From NCBI GenBank assembly GCA_021300155.1, contig JAJTID010000048.1, forward strand, positions 24,751 through 88,750: a DNA stretch of 64,000 bases, written 5' to 3'. Origin of the DNA: Pirellula sp. (lineage in GTDB: Bacteria > Planctomycetota > Planctomycetia > Pirellulales > Pirellulaceae). Under the pieces are notes generated by a model. It saw nothing but the letters and a program-made list of their open reading frames with translations. It had not been told where the DNA came from and did no database searches. Position 1 is the stretch's first letter. The number at the start of each line of letters is the position of its first letter. Of the stretch, positions 1 through 8,017 are shown piece by piece. The position numbers and the translations under genes are program-made.

Positions 1-77
1 GATGCCATCGTCGTAGCTAGGATGCACAGGATTGCGATGCCGACAGGCGTGAGACTGGTGTGTTTTCGACGGAACAT
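1..77 (-). CDS. N-terminus of a secreted or membrane protein, cut by the window edge
   Basis: An ATG read leftwards from base 77 opens a frame that stays open to the window edge, giving about 25 residues. They begin Met-Phe-Arg-Arg-Lys-His and continue into a hydrophobic stretch (Val-Gly-Ile-Ala-Ile-Leu-Cys-Ile-Leu-Ala) ending in Thr-Thr-Met-Ala. This is the shape of a signal peptide or first membrane anchor: a basic start then a hydrophobic core. It is divergent from the TPR gene at 331. No strong ribosome site is visible. The product cannot be named because the rest lies outside the window, and a chance open frame is possible. Confidence 0.45.
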   Translation of the reverse strand, partial: MFRRKHTSLTPVGIAILCILATTMA

Positions 78-330
78 GGAAGCTCAAAAGCACAGCGGAA
101 AAAGCAAAACGGAAAAACACACAATAGATAACCAAGGAACGAAGCGAAGCGGTCAAGGTTCACGCTGCGAAATTCTGGTTTGAACCCGCAGTATAGCAGC
201 TGAGCAAGATTTCGAAACGATTTCCTTTCGGATGGATTGTCAGGTAGTTGATCATTGACACGGAATGTTCGAGAAATACCCACTCACATCTATGCCACGC
301 AAGGGATCAGTTGTCTATAATAAGGACATC

Positions 331-1200
331 ATGAACCCGATCGACCCAGCCGCATCTCCTTCTCAAGTCGGAAGTAAATCTCTGGCTCGGTTTGCCAATA
401 CAGATTCGCTTTTTGTCCGGCCAGATCCAAACGCCGACGTCGTCAAGTCTGGTCCGATGATCCAATTGGAGCGATTCCAGCAATTGGAGCAGGAGATCCG
501 ACATTCGTCCGCTGTTCCTGAGCCGTATGTCGAACTTGCACAGATTTATTTACAACGCGAACGCTGGGCGGATGCGAGGCGAACGCTTGATGCTGGGATC
601 CAAAATTGTCCTGAGCATGAACCGCTGGTACTTTTGCATGAAGATCTTGTGTTGAATCAAGCTGCACAGTTTGTCGAGGCCGCCAAAACGGAACATGCCC
701 AAAAGCATACAGCTCAGGCTCGCTTTGATTTAGAACAAGCCGAAGTTAATTTGGTCAACTTACGGATCAAGGTTTGTCGGGATCGTTTTCAAAGGCACCC
801 AGACCAGAAGGAAATACTCATCACATGGGCAATTGCACTGCGTCAGTCGAAACGGCCCGAGGAAGCGATCGAGATACTGCAGGAAGCGGCTAGGGAATTG
901 CCTCTTCGATCGCGTGCTAGTTTGCAGCTCGGGATGTGTTATCAATCGATGGATCGGTCTCTCGATGCATTAAGTGCATTTCGCAAAGCTGCCTTGTTTC
1001 GATCGCCTGAACCTGACGCAAAAATAGCGAGCACCGCTCTTGAGTTAGCAGCCAAACTGGCCGAAGAAAAGGGACTAATCGATTCAGCCATTTACTACTG
1101 GGAGGAGTTGGCGAAGCGACAGGCGGGAATGAGTGATACGATCCGCCAAAAGATAGCTTCCCTCACGCCACTTCTTCCCAAGCTGCCCGACCTACTTTGA
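331..1200 (+). CDS. TPR-repeat protein
   Basis: A 289-residue protein, probably a protein-interaction scaffold. Helix-turn-helix repeats of TPR type are visible around residues 45-115 (PYVELAQIYLQRERWADARR) and 160-255 (ITWAIALRQSKRPEEAIEIL, then LQLGMCYQSMDRSLDALSAF), with a helical linker between. There is no signal peptide or membrane segment, so it is probably cytoplasmic. I start it at ATG 331 because AAGGA lies 4 bases upstream; the frame is open back to 265 but those residues look non-coding. Its stop overlaps the start of the permease gene by one base (TGATG), so the two are probably translationally coupled. The partner protein is unknown. Confidence 0.8.
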   Translation: MNPIDPAASPSQVGSKSLARFANTDSLFVRPDPNADVVKSGPMIQLERFQQLEQEIRHSSAVPEPYVELAQIYLQRERWADARRTLDAGIQNCPEHEPLVLLHEDLVLNQAAQFVEAAKTEHAQKHTAQARFDLEQAEVNLVNLRIKVCRDRFQRHPDQKEILITWAIALRQSKRPEEAIEILQEAARELPLRSRASLQLGMCYQSMDRSLDALSAFRKAALFRSPEPDAKIASTALELAAKLAEEKGLIDSAIYYWEELAKRQAGMSDTIRQKIASLTPLLPKLPDLL

Positions 1201-2657
1201 TGGTGAATCGTTCAACTGGCACATCGAGGCACTCGCTGGGCCTCGTTTCGCTCGTTTGCCTCGTCATTGGCAACATGATAGGAAGCGGTGTGTACCTGTC
1301 CAGCTACTACTCTCTGGATAGCCTTCGGGACGCCAAATATGTTTTGTGGATATGGTTGATTGCTGGAGTCCATGCCATCTGCGGAGCGGTGGCATATGCG
1401 GCCGTTGCAAAACGGCTCCCTATCTCTGGCGGTGAATATGCAATCCTCTCGCGATGGGGGCATCCTGTTTTCGGATTCATGGCGGGTTGGATTTCGATCG
1501 TGGCTGGTTTCGCAGCACCGATCGCGTTGGCAGCGGGTGTATTCGCCGAGTATGCAGCACTCGTGATAACGAACAATGCGAGTATTCCGTTTTGGTTGTC
1601 TGTCGGATCCATCGTAGTCGCTTCCGTTCTGCATGCGATCGGTGTATCGGTGAACGCATGGGTGAACAACACCGTGGTCACCATCAAGATGCTCTGTTTG
1701 GTTTTATTTCTCATCATCGGGCTTGTATGGTTGACGGATCATCGGGAGTCTGGTGTGCTACTCGATGCTTCCAAAGAGGTCGTCGCAGAAACGCAGGGAG
1801 AAAAGCCGGCAGAAGAGGCCAAGCCAGTCAGTGGACCGGTAGGCTCTGTATTGATATGGGCGATGATGGGTTCACTCTACTTTACCACGCTCGCCTATAC
1901 AGGCTTCAATGCAAGTATCTATTTGGCGGGTGAGTTTTCCAAATCGAACGAGGAACTTGAAAACGCGAAGGCATCGAATTCCACAGGTTCGATTGCGGAT
2001 CCAATCGTTGGAAGATCGATGATCATCGCATGCATGGTCGTGACGATATTTTACTTGCTACTGAACTTTATCTTTTTGTATGCGATACCAGCGACAGAGA
2101 TCATTGGTGCAAAGGAACGTTTTGTTGGCGCCGTTGCGATGGCGATTGGCGGAGAATGGTGCAGGCAGATGATGAGTTGGGTGATAATCCTTTCGTCACT
2201 CACGAGCATTCTTGCCATGACGATGACGGGGCCTTACGTTTATCTTCAAATGTTTCAAGACTATGGCGCGGACCGTTGGGTTCCCGACAAGCGAGTGCAA
2301 AAAGTGCTTGCCATTAGCATTCAAGCCGTTTTGGCGTTGTTAGTCGTTCAATTCGGGACGTTGCGTTCGACGTTGGCGTATCTTGGGCTAACGTTAACTG
2401 CTTGTGGAGCATTGGCTATAGCAACGCTTTGGTTTGCGGGTCTTCGAGGGCGCAAATTGAAGGATTCTGTATCGACTCCTTTGCGATGGTGGGAGCATGT
2501 CGGCGCTGGCGTTTATGTTGTTGGTGCAGGTGTGTTGTTTGCGGTCGCATCCACCATGATCCCGAAGCAATTCTATTGGTGTCTTGCTACGATCGCGATA
2601 GGACTGGCTCTTTATGCGATCATCAAAAAGCTGGGCGTACGAGCGACTCCAGACTGA
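1200..2657 (+). CDS. APC-superfamily amino-acid permease
   Basis: A 485-residue inner-membrane transporter with about 12 hydrophobic segments. The first helix carries the APC signature (VCLVIGNMIGSGVYL, about residues 19-33), whose GxxIGSG motif lies at the substrate site in this superfamily. The LAT/YhdG-type architecture suggests amino-acid uptake or exchange; the substrate cannot be read from sequence. A hydrophilic, charged loop (about residues 190-210, Lys/Glu/Ala-rich) is longer than usual. The start ATG overlaps the stop of the TPR gene, so both are likely on one mRNA. No terminator is evident before the convergent BMC gene at 2692. Confidence 0.88.
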   Translation: MVNRSTGTSRHSLGLVSLVCLVIGNMIGSGVYLSSYYSLDSLRDAKYVLWIWLIAGVHAICGAVAYAAVAKRLPISGGEYAILSRWGHPVFGFMAGWISIVAGFAAPIALAAGVFAEYAALVITNNASIPFWLSVGSIVVASVLHAIGVSVNAWVNNTVVTIKMLCLVLFLIIGLVWLTDHRESGVLLDASKEVVAETQGEKPAEEAKPVSGPVGSVLIWAMMGSLYFTTLAYTGFNASIYLAGEFSKSNEELENAKASNSTGSIADPIVGRSMIIACMVVTIFYLLLNFIFLYAIPATEIIGAKERFVGAVAMAIGGEWCRQMMSWVIILSSLTSILAMTMTGPYVYLQMFQDYGADRWVPDKRVQKVLAISIQAVLALLVVQFGTLRSTLAYLGLTLTACGALAIATLWFAGLRGRKLKDSVSTPLRWWEHVGAGVYVVGAGVLFAVASTMIPKQFYWCLATIAIGLALYAIIKKLGVRATPD

Positions 2658-2691
2658 TATAGGGATCACGATTCAAGGGATTCCTGAATGG

Positions 2692-3366
2692 TCACTTGGG
2701 TAGTAGCGACAGCGCAGCTGCGCATGGTCTGGCGATTACGTGACAGGCGATCAATTTCCCAAGTCCTTCGACCCGTGGTTTTGCAGCTTCGATAGCCGCA
2801 TTCACGGCAGCTACATCACCCCGAATGACGACCGTTACGTATCCGCCTCCGAGTTTCTCTTTACCGACCACTTCGACGGATGCCGATTTGCATGCAGTGT
2901 CGATCGCCTCAAAGACCGCAGTGAAGCCTTGTGTTTCGATGAAGCCTAAGGCGAGAGAGTTGTTAGGAGTCATAAGTTGATTTTCGTTCGAGGAAGGAAT
3001 CTTGACAACCGGTTGTTCGATGAGAGCACTGACTTCGTTCGGGCTGAGGATCGCGCGGAGAGCTTGTTCATCAGGGCGATTGATAATCAGTGTTGTTGTA
3101 TTTCCGTTAGGTGCGTGAGGGAAAAATGATGAGGCTGCAACTTTGCCTGCTTGCAGGGCGGATTGTACATCGCTGGAGCTACCTGCAATTTTAATTACCG
3201 AACCGAGCATGTCGTTCCATTCTGCTTGAATAAGAACCACATTGGCGGCCTTGGCCATCTGATCTAGAGCGACCATACCTGCTGTCCATCCGAGCGTTTC
3301 TAAGATACCGATGGAGTCAGTTGTAATGGCCAAGGTGTTGCTATCGATGAATGTCAGCGAGCTCAT
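2692..3366 (-). CDS. Tandem BMC-domain (BMC-T-like) microcompartment shell protein
   Basis: A 224-residue protein with two BMC domains in tandem. The second (about residues 137-213) is canonical: ALGFIETQGF, then GKEKLGGGYVTVVIRGDVAAV. The first (about 10-100) is divergent but keeps the register (GILETLGWTAGMVALDQMAKAANV, FAMILY-like spacing). BMC-T proteins trimerise into pseudohexamers that tile shells of bacterial microcompartments. It lies 6 bases after the stop of a secreted TPR gene and is probably co-transcribed with it. No other shell protein, vertex protein or encapsulated enzyme occurs in this window, which is unusual for a shell gene. It could be a satellite shell gene serving a distant locus or have a non-compartment role. 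Confidence 0.82.
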   Translation of the reverse strand: MSSLTFIDSNTLAITTDSIGILETLGWTAGMVALDQMAKAANVVLIQAEWNDMLGSVIKIAGSSSDVQSALQAGKVAASSFFPHAPNGNTTTLIINRPDEQALRAILSPNEVSALIEQPVVKIPSSNENQLMTPNNSLALGFIETQGFTAVFEAIDTACKSASVEVVGKEKLGGGYVTVVIRGDVAAVNAAIEAAKPRVEGLGKLIACHVIARPCAAALSLLPK

Positions 3367-3372
3367 AATCGA

Positions 3373-5301
3373 TTATTGCTTTTGGGAGGTGGCAAGCTTT
3401 TCTTCGAAGCGGGAGAGAGCCCGCTTGAGATCTGGGTGATGTGGTTTGAGTTCGCATGCTTTGCGTTGTTGCTCGACGGCATCTTTCCATTTGCCTGCAG
3501 CAAAGTAGCAATGCGCTAACGTATCCAAATACTCTGCATGATCAGGATCGAGGAGGCAAGCGCGTCGGCTCAGCAAGACAGCTTCGCCGAAATCTCCTTC
3601 GGTATTGGCAATAAGCCAAGCTAGGGAGTTCAGGTTGTTCGCAAGTCGATCGAAAAACGATTCTACAAATTCGGAGTTGTACTTTTTGAGAAACTCGTCG
3701 TACCTTCGAATCTCGGTACGAAGTTCAGATACCGAGTTTTTTAACTTTTCTCTTCGAATCGACTTTAACTCTTCTGTTTCTTTTAGTTTGTAGAGGCCGA
3801 TGATCGCATCGACATTGGCGGGTAGAATGTCGATAGATTGGATGTAGTGCGAAGCTGCATCCGCTTCGTTGGATGTTCGCAATGCGTCAGCAGCATAAAG
3901 ATGGTAGTAGGAACGAACAAATGCCGTGGACTCCGGTTGATCCATCATCTGTCGGCGAAACATCGGTTCATTCTCGAAGCGAAGCACAAAGGGCTCGAGT
4001 GTCTTCTTTGCGTCGTCGAAGCGTCCTTGAGAATGCTGGATTTCTGCGAGTTGTTGAAGGCATCGCAGGCTGGTTTCCATCAGCAGGTCTTGGTCTGCAG
4101 CGATAGCTAGCTCGCGTTCTGCCCAGTCAAATCGACCTCGACTTGCTAGAACGCTTCCAATGTAGAAACGCCGCTCTTTGCTGGAGGCATTACGATAGCC
4201 CAGTGTGAACTCAAGTGACTTATTCAGGGGGTCGTTATTGGATGCGGTCGGTTCCAGCGGTTCACCCTGCACATCGACGGTGCGTTGGTTTAGAGCGTTT
4301 TCCGCGATCGCATCTGCTAATTTCAGATTACCTAATTGCAAGTGGCTTTCAGCTAGGTAGTACGTAAAGATTGGTTCGCGAGATAGAACCTTATATGGCA
4401 ACGATGCGTGTTGGAGTTGCACCAATTCACTCAATTCGAGTCGCAATGCCCATTGAGCGAATTCTTCAGCTTGCGAAGAAGCGACACCCGTTTGCGATTG
4501 AGCATTGAGAGACGTCGGGCGAGGTTCCAGAAGAGTTTTGCCAAGTTCGATCGCTTGCTCTCGCATCGCAGGCAAGCGACAAATTTGGAATACGATCCAT
4601 TTCGTCAGATCTTGCTTTACGTCGTATGACGAATCGCTGGAACGCGACTGAATCAACTGTGTTTCTTTATCAATCTCTTTTTTCCACCACTCTATCTCGG
4701 CGGTTATGATCTCGCTTGCAAAGTATTTTTGAATCCATTGGCTGGCAGTACTTTCGCCGCCGTCTACAAAGCTCAGGATTCTTTTGGCTCGCGCTTCCTG
4801 GGATTGACCAATCGGTGGTTTGCTTCGTAGCACATGCAATGCGGCTCGTTTTGCGAGAGCACCATAGGTTTCATAACGCGCCAGTCTGCAAAGTGCAGGC
4901 AACCCATCCTCTCGTTCCAGTCGAGCGAGTTCATCAATGTAGGTCGTCTTCTCGACAATTTCTGCAGAACCGTAATTGGACAGAATCTCGCGGACTCGAG
5001 GTGAATCGTATTCCCATTCCCAGTTGAATTGATTGCTTTGGACGATAAAGCGGGCGGCGGCGGCGATTTCGGGGTCAACATGAAAGCTTGCCGCATGAAG
5101 TTGGTCGAGTGCAACCACTCCGATTCGCTCTAGCTCCGTTTTCGCGTTCTGTCTGCGTCCATAGGAAGAATCCCCCAACTGCTCGATCAGTTTTCCGATC
5201 CGATCCTTGAGCGGCGTGGCATCCTGGCACGAACCTGAAGAACTGACGCCAACGAAAAGCCCCAGTCCTCCGGCTATTACTTTTGCAAGGTAAATGTTCA
5301 T
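3373..5301 (-). CDS. Secreted TPR-repeat protein
   Basis: A 642-residue protein beginning with a signal peptide (MNIYLAKVIAGGLGLFVGVS, then SSSGSCQDATP), so it is probably exported. The first third is helical with HEAT-like pieces (GKLIEQLGDSSYGRRQNAKTELE near residues 36-60). The middle and C-terminal parts contain TPR-like repeats, with a clear final pair near residues 575-630 (LDTLAHCYFAAGKWKDAVEQ). It likely scaffolds an envelope complex; no catalytic motif is visible. AGGA lies 9 bases before the ATG. The tandem-BMC gene follows after 6 bases, an odd pairing of an exported and a cytosolic protein. Confidence 0.75.
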   Translation of the reverse strand: MNIYLAKVIAGGLGLFVGVSSSGSCQDATPLKDRIGKLIEQLGDSSYGRRQNAKTELERIGVVALDQLHAASFHVDPEIAAAARFIVQSNQFNWEWEYDSPRVREILSNYGSAEIVEKTTYIDELARLEREDGLPALCRLARYETYGALAKRAALHVLRSKPPIGQSQEARAKRILSFVDGGESTASQWIQKYFASEIITAEIEWWKKEIDKETQLIQSRSSDSSYDVKQDLTKWIVFQICRLPAMREQAIELGKTLLEPRPTSLNAQSQTGVASSQAEEFAQWALRLELSELVQLQHASLPYKVLSREPIFTYYLAESHLQLGNLKLADAIAENALNQRTVDVQGEPLEPTASNNDPLNKSLEFTLGYRNASSKERRFYIGSVLASRGRFDWAERELAIAADQDLLMETSLRCLQQLAEIQHSQGRFDDAKKTLEPFVLRFENEPMFRRQMMDQPESTAFVRSYYHLYAADALRTSNEADAASHYIQSIDILPANVDAIIGLYKLKETEELKSIRREKLKNSVSELRTEIRRYDEFLKKYNSEFVESFFDRLANNLNSLAWLIANTEGDFGEAVLLSRRACLLDPDHAEYLDTLAHCYFAAGKWKDAVEQQRKACELKPHHPDLKRALSRFEEKLATSQKQ

Positions 5302-5646
5302 TTATAGGAATCCTATCCCGATCAAGCACGCGACAGCAGGATCGAACTACTCGAGAAATCGTCCAACCGACGCGACACAAAAGAATGGTATGAACCCGAC
5401 ATTCCCATCTTAACAGACAAATGGATCGGAGCGGAATATTCGTTATTTTTACCGGTTCGGTAGGAATTTTTTGACAGAGGAGTCTGAGGCCGGTAGGATA
5501 AAGGTCGGATGGATAGGTCGGCACCCGGCCTTTCTCCACTCGTCTGCACACACTTTTCCGCTGCTTGGGCTATTTGAAAAGGACGCTTTTCAGTCTGTGT
5601 CATTTCACAGGCATGGCTCCTAGCATGCTCATAGGAGATTCGCACG
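5302..5646. other. Intergenic region between divergent genes
   Basis: This 345-base stretch separates the minus-strand TPR/BMC operon from the plus-strand pilus-type operon. It should hold the promoters of both. A good plus-strand sigma-70-like promoter is annotated separately at 5471-5499. I see no gene in it; short open frames overlap on both strands without ribosome sites. Confidence 0.7.
5471..5499 (+). promoter_or_regulatory. Candidate sigma-70 promoter for the PilM-type operon
   Basis: A perfect TTGACA (5471-5476) is followed after exactly 17 bases by TAGGAT (5494-5499), which matches TATAAT at 4 of 6 positions. Transcription would start near 5506, giving a leader of about 140 bases before the ATG at 5647. 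Confidence 0.55.
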
Positions 5647-7953
5647 ATGGCGAAGAAACTTCAACATGTTTGGGGCCTTGAGATTGGCCAGAGCGCCCTC
5701 AAGGGACTGCGATGTCATTTGGAGGGGGATCAAGTTATTGCGGATACTTTCGATTTCGTCGAGTATCCCAAAATCCTCAGCCAGCCCGAAGCTGAACCGG
5801 AACTGCTGATTTCGGATGCGCTCCAGCAGTTTACCTCTCGGAATGATTTGCGTGGTGCTTCGGTTGCAGTCAGTGTTCCTGGACAAAGTGGTCTCGCGAA
5901 ATTCTTCAAGCCGCCGCCCGTTGAAGTCAAGAAAATCGGCGACATCGTAAGGTATGAAGCAAAGCAGCAAATTCCCTTCGACTTAAAGGACGTTATTTGG
6001 GACTTCCAGCAGATGGAGGGCGCTCAAATCGAGGACGGATACGCACTGGAGAGCGAAGTTGGTCTTTTTGCTATGAAGCGAGAGGCTGTTTTTCGAGCCT
6101 TGAAGCCATACAAGGACAAAGGGATCGATATCGATCTTGTGCAATTGGCCCCGATGAGTCTTTACAACATGGTTACCTATGATCGCTTTACGGAGCGGAT
6201 GGCGACCGAGACTTTTGATGCAGATGCGCCACAAAAATCGGTAGTTGTTTTATCGATCGGAACGGATGCTAGTGACCTGATCGTTACCAATGGATTTCGT
6301 GTTTGGCAACGAAACATTCCGATCGGCGGAAACCACTTTACGCGACAGTTAACGAAAGATCTTAAGCTGACATTTGCGAAAGCGGAACATCTTAAACGCA
6401 ACGCAATGCAAGCGGATGATCCCAAACTCGTTTTTCAAGCGATGCGACCCGTCTTCAACGACATGGTAACAGAAATTCAGCGTTCATTGAATTTCTACAA
6501 AACGGTCAATAAAAAAGGAGAGCTGGAATCGATCCTTCTGCTTGGCAACACCTCTAAATTGCCTGGTTTGCAACAGTTCTTGAACAAGAACTTAGGCATG
6601 GATGTGGAGCTATTGGAAAAGTTTCCAAAGCTAGAAGGGACTGAAGTAACCGGCGCTCAAGCTTTCAAAGAGAATGTTCCAGCGTTTGGTGTCGTTTATG
6701 GTCTTTGCTTGCAACAGCTTCGTCGAGGTCCGATGCGGACCAATTTGTTGCCTCAAGAGATCATTGTTGAGCGTGTTATTCGCAACAAGAAACCTTGGAC
6801 GGTCGCGGCTTTGTCGATATTGCTAGGCGGTATGGTTGCACATCACGCAATGAAGGGCCAGGCACTGGGTGTAGTCGATGCGGCTGTGTGGGCGCCGGCG
6901 GAAACGGCTGTCGGATCACTCACGAAGAAATCTGCGGACGAGATTGCGACTGATGCTACCTACTTGGCCAAAGCGGAATTGTTTCAAAAGGTCGGTCTAG
7001 AAGTTAGTTCAGGAGCAAGTCGCCGACTGCAAACTTTGGAGCTGATGAAGGTGATTGCAGCTGCGAAGAACCAAGATCCAGAGCTGCTCGACAAAACTCC
7101 CGAAGAACTCCCCTACAATAAGAGAAAAGACTTTCACTTTACGAGTATCGAACAAAAGTATTTTGCAGATCTAGAACGATGGTTCACTGCTGACCTCAAA
7201 TCCAAGTACATGGACGGGGTCAAAAACATGAACAAGTTCTTGAAGATAGCTGCTCCGTTACCCGAGTTAACACCATTAACCGGCCCGGGCTGGGTAATTG
7301 AGATCAAGGGCTATCATTTTTACAATGGTATCAAGGGAGAAGAAGGCCAAGAGCACGTTCAGAATTATCTTATTAATTTCCTGCTAAACGGCTCTATTCC
7401 TTTGAACTTAGAAGACAAAACAGGAATAGCTCCGCCAGAGGGAGCTCCTCCGGTACCAGCGGGGAATGTGGCCATCCGGGACTTAGGCATTCGACTTCCG
7501 ATCGTAAGATATGCTCCGCTTATCGATAGCAAGTTCAAGGTACCGAACCCTGCCTACTGGGCTCTTTTACAAGAGCAACGGTTGGCTGCATTAGGAGCTA
7601 GTGGCGCCGGAGGTATGGCTGGCATGGGCGGAGGTCCAGGCGGTATGGCTGGCATGGGTGGAGGTCCAGGCGGTATGGCCGGCATGGGTGGAGGTCCAGG
7701 TGGCTTGGCTGGAGGAATGGGAGGAATGGGATCCGGTGGTGATGGCTACTCAGGTACAGGAGTTGCGTTGAAGCCGTTAAAGGATGCGAATGGCAAAGAA
7801 GTGCCACCAGATTTCGCTGCTCCACTTTCTGAGTTTGTAGTTCAGTTTGCCTGGAAGCCCCGCTTGGATCCGGAAGGAGGAAGCGCGGCAGGTGGATTGC
7901 CTTCTGCGGAAGCTGCCGCGACAGAAGAAGGTACGACAACCGATTCCCAGTAA
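5647..7953 (+). CDS. PilM-PilN fusion-like pilus/secretion assembly protein with Gly/Met-rich insert
   Basis: A 768-residue protein. Residues 1 to about 345 match PilM, the actin-like cytoplasmic ATPase of type IV pilus and type II secretion platforms: VWGLEIGQSALKGLR at the start, FFKPPPVEVKKIGDIVRYEA, and the phosphate-loop-like LLLGNTSKLPGLQQFLNK. Usual PilM proteins end near 350 residues. Here residue 363 begins TNLLPQE, the conserved cytoplasmic PilN motif that binds PilM, and is followed by one membrane helix (about 379-398) and a periplasmic domain. This suggests PilM and PilN fused in one chain. A Gly/Met/Ala-rich insert (about residues 655-700) includes three exact-length 10-residue repeats. 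AGGAG lies upstream of the ATG. It heads an operon with two single-span proteins. Confidence 0.8.
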   Translation: MAKKLQHVWGLEIGQSALKGLRCHLEGDQVIADTFDFVEYPKILSQPEAEPELLISDALQQFTSRNDLRGASVAVSVPGQSGLAKFFKPPPVEVKKIGDIVRYEAKQQIPFDLKDVIWDFQQMEGAQIEDGYALESEVGLFAMKREAVFRALKPYKDKGIDIDLVQLAPMSLYNMVTYDRFTERMATETFDADAPQKSVVVLSIGTDASDLIVTNGFRVWQRNIPIGGNHFTRQLTKDLKLTFAKAEHLKRNAMQADDPKLVFQAMRPVFNDMVTEIQRSLNFYKTVNKKGELESILLLGNTSKLPGLQQFLNKNLGMDVELLEKFPKLEGTEVTGAQAFKENVPAFGVVYGLCLQQLRRGPMRTNLLPQEIIVERVIRNKKPWTVAALSILLGGMVAHHAMKGQALGVVDAAVWAPAETAVGSLTKKSADEIATDATYLAKAELFQKVGLEVSSGASRRLQTLELMKVIAAAKNQDPELLDKTPEELPYNKRKDFHFTSIEQKYFADLERWFTADLKSKYMDGVKNMNKFLKIAAPLPELTPLTGPGWVIEIKGYHFYNGIKGEEGQEHVQNYLINFLLNGSIPLNLEDKTGIAPPEGAPPVPAGNVAIRDLGIRLPIVRYAPLIDSKFKVPNPAYWALLQEQRLAALGASGAGGMAGMGGGPGGMAGMGGGPGGMAGMGGGPGGLAGGMGGMGSGGDGYSGTGVALKPLKDANGKEVPPDFAAPLSEFVVQFAWKPRLDPEGGSAAGGLPSAEAAATEEGTTTDSQ
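7612..7701 (+). repeat. Three tandem 30-bp units inside the PilM-like gene
   Basis: Three consecutive 30-base units, each beginning GGTATGGCYGGCATGGGYGG, encode the decapeptide Gly-Met-Ala-Gly-Met-Gly-Gly-Gly-Pro-Gly. Copies differ only at one to three third-codon positions, so they look recently duplicated and could vary in number between strains. Confidence 0.9.
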
Positions 7954-8017
7954 GTGGCTTTTCATTTACATGTCAGTTCGATCTCGATTTAAACGACTTT
8001 GTGAAGAGTGAATCAAT

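Noticed and set aside
5075..5645. Two overlapping minus-strand frames upstream of the PilM-type gene
   Set aside because: They overlap the secreted TPR gene or the intergenic promoter region and have no ribosome site or recognisable content.
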